From positions 1-34,059 of the forward strand of contig SXND01000229.1 in the NCBI GenBank assembly GCA_005777235.1: a stretch of DNA of 34,059 nt. The letters run 5' to 3'. A program made the translations under genes and the position numbers. A model generated the notes under the pieces. It did no database searches and had not been told where the DNA came from. It saw nothing but the letters and a program-made list of their open reading frames with translations. This document shows, one piece after another, positions 24,031 through 31,276 of this stretch. Source of the stretch: Pseudomonadota bacterium (GTDB taxonomy: Bacteria; Tectomicrobia; Entotheonellia; Entotheonellales; Entotheonellaceae). Position 1 is the stretch's first letter. Each line of letters begins with the position of its first letter.

Positions 24031-24501
24031 ATGAGAGGGAGGCCGTGGCGGTTGTGCGGACGCTCTCGGGTGCACTGCTGGTCACGCGACGTTCTCGGCA
24101 TGGCCGTTCTGCTGCTCCCCTGCGTACTCTCAGCCTGTGTCTCCCGCACGGTCGCGGCCGATTTGCCGGTCTCACCCATCGCTTCCACACTCCAGCACCT
24201 CGTGCAACGTATGCACCAGGATGGCATCACAGCTGCTAATGTTACCACACGTCGACCAGAAACGTACTCAACCCCTCTGGTGCGTGTGGATGCCGTAGGG
24301 CGAATACACACCGTTATCCTGGTCACGGCGGTGGATGCCCAGGTGACAGCAGCCCTGGTTGCGCAGGATGTTGACATTGAACACGCGGAAGCCGCGTGGC
24401 ATCTCATCCAAGCCTGGATACCTTTTGACCGTCTGAGCACCATTGCCGCCTTACCATTTGTGTGCGCCCTGCGTCCTCCCAGCTATGCGCGCCGGCGTTA
24501 G
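24031..24501 (+). CDS. Putative lipoprotein, possibly the N-terminal part of a larger exported protein
   Basis: The 156-residue product has a hydrophobic segment and lipobox (VLLLPCVLSAC, Cys about residue 36), so it is probably a membrane-anchored lipoprotein. The remainder includes TPLVRVDAVGRIHTVILVTAV, DVDIEHAEAAWHLIQAWIPFDRLSTIAALPFVCALRPPSYARRR. This resembles the pre-catalytic region of some large exported subtilisin-like proteins, in which a segment ending near 'LPFVRxIRPPxY' precedes the peptidase domain; I hold this loosely. No peptidase follows, so the gene may be a truncated relative. The stop codon lies in the loop of a small GC hairpin (24493-24507). Confidence 0.6.
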   Translation: MRGRPWRLCGRSRVHCWSRDVLGMAVLLLPCVLSACVSRTVAADLPVSPIASTLQHLVQRMHQDGITAANVTTRRPETYSTPLVRVDAVGRIHTVILVTAVDAQVTAALVAQDVDIEHAEAAWHLIQAWIPFDRLSTIAALPFVCALRPPSYARRR

Positions 24502-24738
24502 ACGCCGACCAGGGCGCGGGGGAAAACCCCACGACAGGAGGAGACGCCTCCCCGCGCCGCGACGAGTGGGTCAAGGTGTCAGCTCCCCAAAATCAGGGCA
24601 CTGCCAAGACAGGGAACCTCAAGACCACAACCGCCGCGTGCCCCCGCCCAAGGTCCGGCCCCCGGCTGGGCACGAGAGCCTCGGCGGCGAGGGCGAGGCG
24701 CGGAGCCAGGCGCTCGATCGGACGGCCCCCAGCTGACA
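24493..24738 (+). other. Highly foldable GC-rich segment, candidate structured RNA
   Basis: Several perfect local helices occur in order: CGGCG/CGCCG (24493-24507), then a three-way-junction-like unit closed by GGCGCGG/CCGCGCC (24513-24519 with 24552-24558) enclosing GGG-AAAA-CCC (24520-24529) and GGAGG/CCTCC (24537-24551). A long-range pair TGTCAGCT (24577-24584) with AGCTGACA (24731-24738) closes the rest. No convincing protein is encoded. It could be the 5' part of an intron, an attenuator for the lipoprotein transcript, or a new RNA. The strand is assigned from the upstream promoter only. Confidence 0.4.
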
Positions 24739-25077
24739 TTGTTTGGCCTGCGGTGGTCTGTACCTGGGGGTCGCCGCTCACTCCGGGCGTTCGGTCTTGC
24801 GTAGTCACTGATGCATGGGTAAGACGCCTTCCAGGCGCCCTGCTAAGTTCCTGGCCACAAATATCTATACGTACTATGATTGCAGACCTCATGGACACCG
24901 ACATCATCAAACGGCGGCACGAGGCAATATCGCCCACAGCGGTGGGGATGACCGAGGCGATTCATGCACGATCTCAGTCATGAGTTCCGCACGGAATGCG
25001 GCTAGCATAGCGGCGTAGAAGCCCACGAATACCTGGCACGTCGCCAGTTTACGCAGAGAAAAGAGGATGCTTCTACC
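24739..25077. other. No recognised gene
   Basis: This stretch has no convincing coding region. A short frame from the ATG at 24877 (about 36 codons, LMDTDIIKRRHEAIS inside) has no ribosome site. A broken frame from about 24965 across the following inverted repeat looks mildly protein-like (HEFRTECG, stop, then VEAHEYLARRQFTQRKEDAS) and may be debris of a lost gene. Confidence 0.4.
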
Positions 25078-25191
25078 GCAGCAATGCTCATTTTGGCCCT
25101 TGCGAGGGCTGTGGCGTTAGCGGAGACCTCGCGGGCCATGTCCGCGCAGGGGGGCGCATCGCGTGGACGTGTTCAAAATGAGCATTGCTGC
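25078..25191. repeat. 114-bp element with perfect 18-bp inverted ends (MITE-like)
   Basis: GCAGCAATGCTCATTTTG at 25078-25095 recurs as its exact reverse complement at 25174-25191. Inside lies a second strong helix: GGCCC-TT-GCGAGG (25095-25107) with CCTCGC-GGGCC (25127-25137). No target-site duplication longer than two bases is evident. It lies about 110 bases upstream of the first gene of the selenoprotein cluster. Confidence 0.7.
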
Positions 25192-25300
25192 CCCGACGGC
25201 CCGCCCGCTTGACACTGATGGTGTTCTGCCTTACTACTGGCAACCTCCCCGCCGGGGAGAGCCACGGCAGAACCTGGACGCACAGGAGGGATACACACGT

Positions 25301-26371
25301 ATGGCAGTGCTGGAAGTGACAGGACGGGCGGCCACCGATCCGATTGCCGCCATGGAGTATTGCTACCGCCAGGGCTGGACCGATGGGCTGCCAGTGATCC
25401 CACCGACAGACGAGCGCGTGGCGGCCTTTCTCGGGCATCTCCGGCGTGGCCGGGAAGAAGTACTGGGCGGCGTGCCGGAGCGGCGGCGCTTTGTGACGCT
25501 GGAGCAGGTGGCCGCCAATGCGGTCATGGCCGGTTGTCTGCCGGAATACGCCCCGGTGGTGCTGGCGGCGGTGGAAGCCATATTACAGCCGGTGTTTAAT
25601 CTGGTGGGGCCGTCGGCCAGTCTAGGGGGCGCAGGGATTTTGCTGGTGGTCAATGGACCCGTAGTGCAGCAGTTGCAGATTAACTGTGGCAACAATCTCT
25701 TTGGGCCGGGCAACCGGGCCAATGCGACGATTGGGCGTGCCATCCGCCTGGTACTGATGAACACCTGCGGCGCCATTCCTGGGTTGTTCGATCGCTCGTG
25801 CCTGGGGCATCCAGGGAAGTACTCCTATTGCATTGCCGAAAACGAGCCGGACAGCCCGTGGCTGCCGCTGCACGTGGAGCGCGGCTGTGCGGCGGGTAGT
25901 AGTGCGGTGACGGCCTTTGCCTGCGAGGGACCACGCCAGGTGCGCAACTCGGTGAGTCAGACCCCGGAAGGCGTGCTCACCACCATCGTAGACGTGATGT
26001 CCAGCCTCGGAACCTCGCTGACCACCTCGGGCTCGGTGGCTACGACGGCCAGCGGCACGCGGCAGGGGGAAATCCTCATCGTCATGGCCGGGGAGCATAC
26101 ACACACGGTGGCCAGTCACGGCTGGTCGAAGAGTGATGTGCGGCGCTATCTGGCGGAACACGCCCGGCGCAGCGTGGCCGATCTGAAGCGCGGCGGTGGT
26201 ATAGAAGGCGCGCTCGAAGCGGGGGATGAGCAGCGTTATGTCCCGGTGGTCGAGCGATCGGAGGATATTTTCGTCATAACGGCGGGTGGAGAGGAAGGGG
26301 CGATGAGCGCGGTCATTCCCAGTTGGGGGCCGAAAGTCTCGTCCACGGCGGTCACCTGGCCCGTGGCCTGA
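25301..26371 (+). CDS. Protein of unknown function associated with UGSC selenoproteins
   Basis: The 356-residue product belongs to a family I recall from uncultured soil and marine bacteria, often beside UGSC proteins, with no assigned function. Landmarks are MEYCYRQGWTDGLPVIPPTDERV (start of the domain), VTLEQVAANAVMAGCLPEYAPVVLAAVEAIL in short blocks, GNNLFGPGNRANATIGRAIRL, and CLGHPGKYSYCIAENE. These Cys, Gly and Asn clusters suggest a bound ligand or metal. AGGAGGG at 25284-25290 precedes the ATG. It is co-directional with the selenoprotein gene, now 1.6 kb downstream because of the IscB insertion. No signal peptide or membrane helix is seen. Confidence 0.7.
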   Translation: MAVLEVTGRAATDPIAAMEYCYRQGWTDGLPVIPPTDERVAAFLGHLRRGREEVLGGVPERRRFVTLEQVAANAVMAGCLPEYAPVVLAAVEAILQPVFNLVGPSASLGGAGILLVVNGPVVQQLQINCGNNLFGPGNRANATIGRAIRLVLMNTCGAIPGLFDRSCLGHPGKYSYCIAENEPDSPWLPLHVERGCAAGSSAVTAFACEGPRQVRNSVSQTPEGVLTTIVDVMSSLGTSLTTSGSVATTASGTRQGEILIVMAGEHTHTVASHGWSKSDVRRYLAEHARRSVADLKRGGGIEGALEAGDEQRYVPVVERSEDIFVITAGGEEGAMSAVIPSWGPKVSSTAVTWPVA

Positions 26372-26384
26372 TAAGAGCATCGAC

Positions 26385-26631
26385 GTACTCCCCCGACTGA
26401 AGTCGGGGGACTCTAGGGAAGTCTAGAGTCGGTGTCGAGCAGACTCAGCCCTGTAGTGTTGGGGCGACGTTCTTTCGGTCATGATACCCCCGGATGCGTG
26501 CCAGTCCTGGGCTCTATCGTCTGTCGTTCAATGGCCGTGCCGAGTAGCACGCTGTGCGGCAGACACGACAAGCCGTCAGAACCTTGTCGAGGCAAACGTT
26601 ACCCGCGCAAGCGGAGCGGAAAGGTCACTGC
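26385..26631 (+). ncRNA. Probable IscB omega-RNA (HEARO)
   Basis: The 247 bases between the left end and the iscB ATG have no gene and are rich in helices: the terminal hairpin, ACTCTAG/CTAGAGT, and several GC-rich pairs further on. IscB proteins use an omega-RNA (formerly HEARO) encoded exactly here, with the guide drawn from the flank 5' of the scaffold, in this case the end of the 25301-26371 gene region. Assigned mainly by position next to an intact iscB; the 3' boundary near the start codon is approximate. Confidence 0.65.
26390..26409. repeat. Left terminal hairpin of the IscB element
   Basis: CCCCCGAC (26390-26397), loop TGAA, GTCGGGGG (26402-26409): a perfect 8-bp stem. A second perfect hairpin ACTCTAG/CTAGAGT (26410-26429) follows directly and could stack on it. 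Confidence 0.75.
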
Positions 26632-27930
26632 ATGTGCTATGTTTTTGTCCTCGATCGTGACCGCACACCTCTCGATCCCTGCCATCCGGCACGGGCACGG
26701 GAGCTGTTGCGGGACGGTCGTGCGGCAGTGTTGCGGCGCTTCCCCTTCACCATCATCCTGCACGACCGGACGCGAGCCGAGTCTGTGGTGCACGAGCACC
26801 GTTTGAAGATTGATCCAGGCAGTAAGACAACAGGTCTGGCGCTTGTCGCTGGCGCACGTGTCCTCTGGGCTGCCGAGCTGACCCACCGCGGCCAGCGGAT
26901 CACAGCGGCCTTGCTCAGTCGGCACGCCATCCGGCGTGGTCGGCGGCAACGGAAGACGCGCTACCGCCAGGCACGCTTTCTCAATCGCACACGCCCTGCA
27001 GGCTGGCTCCCGCCGTCGCTTCAAAGCCGGGTGGGCAACATCATGACCTGGGTAGAGCGCCTGGCGCGCTCTTGTCCCCTGAGCGCCCTGAGCCAAGAAC
27101 TGGTGCGCTTCGCTATGCACCAGATGCAGCACGCGGAAATTAGCGGCGTAGCATACCAGCACGGCGAGCTGGCGGGCTATGAAGTACGCGAGTATCTCTT
27201 GGAGAAGTGGCACCGCGCCTGTGCCTACTGTGACGCCAAAGATGTCCCACTTGAAGTGGAGCATATCCTGCCGAAGGTCCGAGGCGGCTCCAACCGCGTC
27301 AGCAATCTGACCCTCGCCTGTGTCCCGTGCAACCAGAAGAAAGGCGCGCAGACGGCAGCAGAGTTTGGCTTTCCGCAGGTCCAAGCGCAGGCCAGGATGC
27401 CGCTGAAAGACGCTGCCGCCGTCAATACCACACGCTGGGGGCTCTCGCAGGCGTTGCAAGCCACGGGGCTGCCCGTGGAGACGGGCACGGGTGGGCGCAC
27501 GACATACAACCGGTCGCGGCTGGGCATCGCCAAATCCCACTGGGGGGACGCGTCCTGCGTCGGGGCAAGCACCCCAGACACGCTGCGTGTGACGGGCATA
27601 CAACCAGTAGGCATCCGCGCCATGGGCCACGGGACCAGGCACATGTGCCGCGTCGGTGCCCACGGCTTTCCGCAGGTCCACCGTGCCCGACAGAAACACT
27701 ATGGGGGCATGCAGACCGGGGATATCGTCAAAGCGGTCGTGCCCACAGGGAAGTATGCCGGCACCTGGACAAGCCGCGTCGTGGTGAAGGCTCGTGGTTG
27801 GTTTGCCCTGGTCATCCATGGCAAGAAGGCCAGTGTGCATCAGAAGCATTGCACGCGGCTCTGGGCTGCCGATGGCTATACGTACACCCTGCCTGCGGCC
27901 GCAGGCACCACTGTTTCCTCCCCCCGCTGA
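26632..27930 (+). CDS. iscB: IscB RNA-guided HNH/RuvC endonuclease
   Basis: This 432-residue protein is a full-length IscB, the family ancestral to Cas9. The N-terminal PLMP domain is present (CYVFVLDRDRTPLDPCHPARARELL), although the motif itself reads PLDP. RuvC-I has Asp61 (KIDPGSKTTGLAL), then an Arg-rich bridge helix (RHAIRRGRRQRKTRYRQARF), RuvC-II has Glu156, and RuvC-III has Asp306 (HWGDASCVG). The HNH domain is intact with His211 in VEHILPKVRGGSN, VSNLTLAC, and zinc pairs Cys197/Cys200 and Cys230/Cys233. The C-terminal part should recognise the target-adjacent motif. All catalytic residues look functional. The stop codon lies in the loop of the right terminal hairpin. Confidence 0.92.
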   Translation: MCYVFVLDRDRTPLDPCHPARARELLRDGRAAVLRRFPFTIILHDRTRAESVVHEHRLKIDPGSKTTGLALVAGARVLWAAELTHRGQRITAALLSRHAIRRGRRQRKTRYRQARFLNRTRPAGWLPPSLQSRVGNIMTWVERLARSCPLSALSQELVRFAMHQMQHAEISGVAYQHGELAGYEVREYLLEKWHRACAYCDAKDVPLEVEHILPKVRGGSNRVSNLTLACVPCNQKKGAQTAAEFGFPQVQAQARMPLKDAAAVNTTRWGLSQALQATGLPVETGTGGRTTYNRSRLGIAKSHWGDASCVGASTPDTLRVTGIQPVGIRAMGHGTRHMCRVGAHGFPQVHRARQKHYGGMQTGDIVKAVVPTGKYAGTWTSRVVVKARGWFALVIHGKKASVHQKHCTRLWAADGYTYTLPAAAGTTVSSPR

Positions 27931-27939
27931 AGCGAGGGG
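27920..27939. repeat. Right terminal hairpin of the IscB element
   Basis: CCCC-C-CGC (27920-27927), loop TGAA (27928-27931), GCG-A-GGGG (27932-27939), one mismatch. The TGA of iscB is in the loop. Confidence 0.7.
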
Positions 27940-27970
27940 TCTCCACAGCGGAAATTTTAGGAGTGCAGCC

Positions 27971-28525
27971 ATGAGTACAGACACGGTGCAGAAGCTGGTG
28001 TTGATTAATCCGGTGAACGAGGCGATGGTCGAGCACTCGACCTATGCGCCACGTCCCACCAGCCTGGCGGGCAAGCGCGTCGGGCTGCTCGATAACAGTA
28101 AGGGCAATGCCGGGCGCTTCCTGGAGATGGTGGCGACGATTCTCAATGAGCAGTATCACTTCTCGAACATCGTACGGCATCGCAAGCCGTCGGCGTCTAA
28201 GCCGGTGGCGCCGGAGGTCATTGCGGAGTGGACCAAGACCTGCGACCTGGCCATTGTCGGGGTGGGCGATTGAGGCTCGTGCAGCTCGTGCAGTGTGCAC
28301 GACGGCATCCATATGGATCGGGCTGGTATCCCGGCGGCAGCTATTTGTACCGATCACTTCATGGACACGGGTCAGGCCACGGCCACCGTCTGGGGTGTGC
28401 CGAATTACCCGGTGATCTATATGCCGCATCCGCTCTCGACCTGCCCGGATGCGGAGTTGCAAGCGCACGCCCGGCGCGTGGCCGGGCAGGTGGTGCAGAT
28501 TTTGTTGACCGCAAGCGTGGAATAA
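27971..28525 (+). CDS. UGSC family selenoprotein (UGA at codon 101 read as Sec)
   Basis: Reading through the TGA at 28271-28273 gives one continuous 184-residue protein. Residues 1-100 (KLVLINPVNEAMVEH, LAGKRVGLLDNSKGNAGRFLE, CDLAIVGVGD) run in the same frame into Sec-GSCSSCSVHDGIHMDRAGIPA, then TDHFMDTGQATATVWGVPNYPVIYMPHPLS in pieces and a stop TAA at 28523-28525. The Sec-Gly-Ser-Cys motif defines the UGSC family, known from marine and soil metagenomes and suspected to be redox active. A hairpin 12 bases after the UGA fits a bacterial SECIS element. TAGGAG at 27958-27963 precedes the ATG. No selA, selB, selD or selC gene is in the window. Confidence 0.92.
28286..28302 (+). promoter_or_regulatory. 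Candidate bacterial SECIS hairpin
   Basis: TCGTGCA (28286-28292), loop GTG, TGCACGA (28296-28302) is a perfect 7-bp stem whose apical loop begins with G, as SelB recognition requires, about 20 bases after the UGA. An upstream copy of CTCGTGCAG at 28276-28284 gives an alternative pairing partner. Confidence 0.7.
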
Positions 28526-28534
28526 GGAGACAGC

Positions 28535-29437
28535 ATGGTAGCGTGGCGCTTTCAACTACTCAATACACCCTACGGTGGCGTCACCGAAGGGCCGGTGTGG
28601 GATGGGGAGTTCCTCTATTTTACGCATATCCCGACCAGCCGCATCATGCGCTACGATCTGCGCAGCCAGGCCATTAGCGAGTGGCGCAGTGGCACCAATC
28701 GCACCAATGGCCTGGCGCATGACCTGCAGGGCCGTCTGTTTGGCTGCTGTTCCGGCGGGCGGGCGATTGTGCGTTTTGATCCGGATGGGCGGAATGTGCG
28801 CATTGCCGAGCGTCTGGACGGCAAGCAGCTGAACACGCCGAACGACCTGGCGATTGATCGCCAGGGCCGCGTGTGGTTCACCAATCCCTGGAACGAGGGC
28901 AATATCGACGCCACAGAGCGCGAAGAGTTAGACCATCGCTCGGTGCTGTGCGCCACGCCTCAGGCCGACGGCAGCTATACGGTCAGTCGGGCGACGTTTG
29001 ACACCAGCATGCCCAACGGCTTGCTGGTTGCGCCGGATCAGCACACGCTGTATGTGGCCGAGAGCGGCTATGCCACGGAGCGCCCACGTGAGTTGCGTGC
29101 GTATCCCATCCAGGCTGATGGCAGCCTGGGGCCGTACACGCTGTTGCACACCTTTGGCACAGATGCCGCTGGGGTGCATCGCGGCATTGATGGCATGTGT
29201 TTGGACGCCGAGGGCAACATTGTCGCCACAGCGGGCTGGGAGCAAGGTGGCCCAGGGCCGATGATCTATGTGTTCTCGCCCACCGGGCGCGTGCTGGAAA
29301 CGCATCCCGTACCAGCGCTGCGTCCGACCAATTGCTGCTTTGGCGGGCCAGACATGACAACGCTGTTTGTCACCAGTACGCAGGGGCATTTCTTCCGGGC
29401 TGAGACGGATCGCGTCGGCTGGGCGATGTATCCGTGA
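28535..29437 (+). CDS. SMP-30/gluconolactonase/LRE family protein
   Basis: The 300-residue beta-propeller shares the lactonase landmarks of the protein at 2909-3805: TEGPVWDGEFLYFTHI (ligand Glu), RTNGLAHDLQGRLFG, LNTPNDLAIDRQGRVWFTNPW (ligand Asn), MPNGLLVAPDQHTLYVAES, and GIDGMCLDAEGNIVATAG (catalytic Asp). AAGGAGA at 28523-28529 overlaps the stop of the selenoprotein gene and lies just before the ATG, so both are surely on one transcript. Divergent from its paralogue in most of its length. Probably hydrolyses a lactone produced by, or linked to, the selenoprotein cluster. Confidence 0.9.
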   Translation: MVAWRFQLLNTPYGGVTEGPVWDGEFLYFTHIPTSRIMRYDLRSQAISEWRSGTNRTNGLAHDLQGRLFGCCSGGRAIVRFDPDGRNVRIAERLDGKQLNTPNDLAIDRQGRVWFTNPWNEGNIDATEREELDHRSVLCATPQADGSYTVSRATFDTSMPNGLLVAPDQHTLYVAESGYATERPRELRAYPIQADGSLGPYTLLHTFGTDAAGVHRGIDGMCLDAEGNIVATAGWEQGGPGPMIYVFSPTGRVLETHPVPALRPTNCCFGGPDMTTLFVTSTQGHFFRAETDRVGWAMYP

Positions 29438-29455
29438 GAGTCTCTCCCCTCCCAG

Positions 29456-29476
29456 CCTCCCCCCGCTGGGGGGAGG
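29456..29476. terminator. GC-rich hairpin after the SMP-30 gene
   Basis: CCTCCCCCC (29456-29464), loop GCT, GGGGGGAGG (29468-29476) is a perfect 9-bp stem, flanked by CTCTCCCC and GGGGAAGAG that can extend it. It may be a terminator, attenuator or dispersed repeat between SMP-30 and the binding-protein gene. Confidence 0.5.
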
Positions 29477-29541
29477 TGCGGGGAAGAGGTTCGTCTGTAG
29501 AGCAATCGTCGTAGAGCGTGCCAATGCTGAATGGAGGAACT

Positions 29542-31068
29542 ATGCAACGCTGGTTAGTGGTCGGGTGTTTGCTGGTGGCCTTGCTGGGTGGGCGGACCGC
29601 CGACAGTGCTGCCGAGCCGAAAGGCGAGCTGGTATACGCCATGCATGTCACCATTGCGCCGGCGTGGTTTGACCCGGCGGAGATGCCGTCACAAATTACC
29701 CCGTTTCTCATCGCCTATGGGCTGCACGATGCCCTCGTGCGCCCGCTCCCTGGGGTGCGCATGGGCTCAGCCCTGGCGGAATCCTGGACCGAAAGCCCTG
29801 ATGGCCTGACCTATGAGTTCACGCTGCGCCCTGGGCTAAAATTCCACAACGGTGACCCGTGTACCACTGCGGATGTCGAGTTCAGCTTCAAGCGCTACAA
29901 AGGAGCGGGAGCGAAAGAGCTGCAGGCCAAGGTCAAAACGATTGAGATGGTCGATGCACGCACGGTGCGCTTTCACCTGCACGCACCCTGGCCGGATTTC
30001 ATGGCCTACTATGGTAGCACTGCCACTGGCGCCGGTCTCGTGGTGCCGAAGAAGTACCTGGAACAAGTGGGCGACGATGGCTTCAAAAAACATCCCATTG
30101 GCTTGGGACCGTATAAATTTGTCAGCCACACCCCCGGCATTGAGCTGGCGCTGGAAGCTTACGAGGGCTACTGGCGCAAAGTGCCCAACCTGAAACGCAT
30201 TACCATCAAAGGCGTCCCCGAGGCCACCACCCGTCTGGCCATGCTCAAACGTGGCGAAGCCGATTATGCCTCCTCCATGGATGGCGAGATAGCGGAAGAA
30301 GTGAAGCGCACGCCAGGTCTGGCACTGGTCGACACCCGGCATGCCTCGATGTTCTGGCTCGAATTTCCTGAGCAGTGGGATCCGAAATCGCCCTGGGCCG
30401 ACAAGCGCGTGCGGCTGGCGGTGAACTATGCCCTGGACCGCCAGGCCATCAATGAAGCCTCCTGCCTTGGGTTCTGTCCACCCGCGGGCGTCATTGTGCC
30501 GCGGGTGATGGACTACGCGCTACAAACCGAGCCACTGCCGTATGACCCCAAGAAAGCCAAGCAGCTCCTCACCGAAGCCGGCTATCCCAATGGTTTTGAT
30601 GCCGGCGAGTTTACCCCGGCACCGCCGTTTACTATCGTCGCGGAAGGCGTGGTGAATTATCTCAATGCCGTGGGCATTCGCGTCCGCATGCACACCATGG
30701 AGCGCGCCACGTTTCTCTCGGCTTGGCGCGACAAAAAGCTGCGCGGCATTTTTATGGCGGCGGTCGGGGCCTCGGGCAATGCGGCGACGCGGGCTGAGGC
30801 CTTTATGTATTCGAAAGGCACGTATGCCTACGGTGGGCATACCGATGTTGACGCGCTGTATGAGCAGCAGGCCAGCGAACGCGATCCCAAAAAGCGTGAG
30901 GCCCTGCTGCATCGCCTGCAGCAACTGAGCATTGAGCACGTCATGTTCGCGCCGATCATGGACCTGCGCGGTTTGGTTGGCGTGGGGGCACGCGTGGCCG
31001 AGCATCAGATCAACGCTATTCCGGTGCATCCTTACCCCGCGCTGGAGGATATTGTGCTGAAGCCCTAA
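29542..31068 (+). CDS. ABC transporter substrate-binding protein (SBP_bac_5 family)
   Basis: The 508-residue protein has a signal peptide (WLVVGCLLVALLGGRTADSA) and the extended fold of family 5 binding proteins for peptides, nickel or other oligomeric ligands. Landmarks are LAESWTESPDGLTYEFTLRPG, KFHNGDPCTTADVEFSFKRYK, PIGLGPYKFVSHTPG, RLAMLKRGEADYASSM, and VRLAVNYALDRQAINEA. It would capture its ligand in the periplasm for an ABC importer, but no permease or ATPase gene follows. The ATG at 29542 is preceded by GGAGG five bases upstream. Last gene of the apparent selenoprotein cluster. Confidence 0.92.
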   Translation: MQRWLVVGCLLVALLGGRTADSAAEPKGELVYAMHVTIAPAWFDPAEMPSQITPFLIAYGLHDALVRPLPGVRMGSALAESWTESPDGLTYEFTLRPGLKFHNGDPCTTADVEFSFKRYKGAGAKELQAKVKTIEMVDARTVRFHLHAPWPDFMAYYGSTATGAGLVVPKKYLEQVGDDGFKKHPIGLGPYKFVSHTPGIELALEAYEGYWRKVPNLKRITIKGVPEATTRLAMLKRGEADYASSMDGEIAEEVKRTPGLALVDTRHASMFWLEFPEQWDPKSPWADKRVRLAVNYALDRQAINEASCLGFCPPAGVIVPRVMDYALQTEPLPYDPKKAKQLLTEAGYPNGFDAGEFTPAPPFTIVAEGVVNYLNAVGIRVRMHTMERATFLSAWRDKKLRGIFMAAVGASGNAATRAEAFMYSKGTYAYGGHTDVDALYEQQASERDPKKREALLHRLQQLSIEHVMFAPIMDLRGLVGVGARVAEHQINAIPVHPYPALEDIVLKP

Positions 31069-31276
31069 GGTGATTGCTATAGAAGGGGCTCACGAAGTGC
31101 TGGAGCAGGCCGAATGGCGAGAGATCCCCGGTGGACACCGCGCCTGGCAGGGTGGGCTGAGGTGCCGCCGAGGCCCTGGTCACGGTGCGGGCACCTGGCC
31201 GGCAACGCCAGGGGCCTCGATCCCCTCTGGCCCCTGTGTCACGAGCGCTCCCACCAGCATCCAAAACGGGACGTTA

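Larger units (their letters stand above)
26385..27945 (+). mobile_element. IscB (ISC/IS605-like) element inserted in the selenoprotein cluster
   Basis: The element carries an omega-RNA region and iscB, with terminal hairpins at 26390-26409 and 27920-27939, both capped by TGAA. It separates the gene ending at 26371 from the UGSC gene starting at 27971. TCGAC (26380-26384) borders the left hairpin. There is no tnpA, so movement would need a transposase in trans. The exact outer bases cannot be fixed without an empty site. Confidence 0.75.

Noticed and set aside
24462-24983. Frame of 173 codons over the structured segment
   Set aside because: The product is low-complexity, rich in Arg, Gly, Pro and Ala, with no ribosome site or domain. 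The many perfect helices explain the open frame better.
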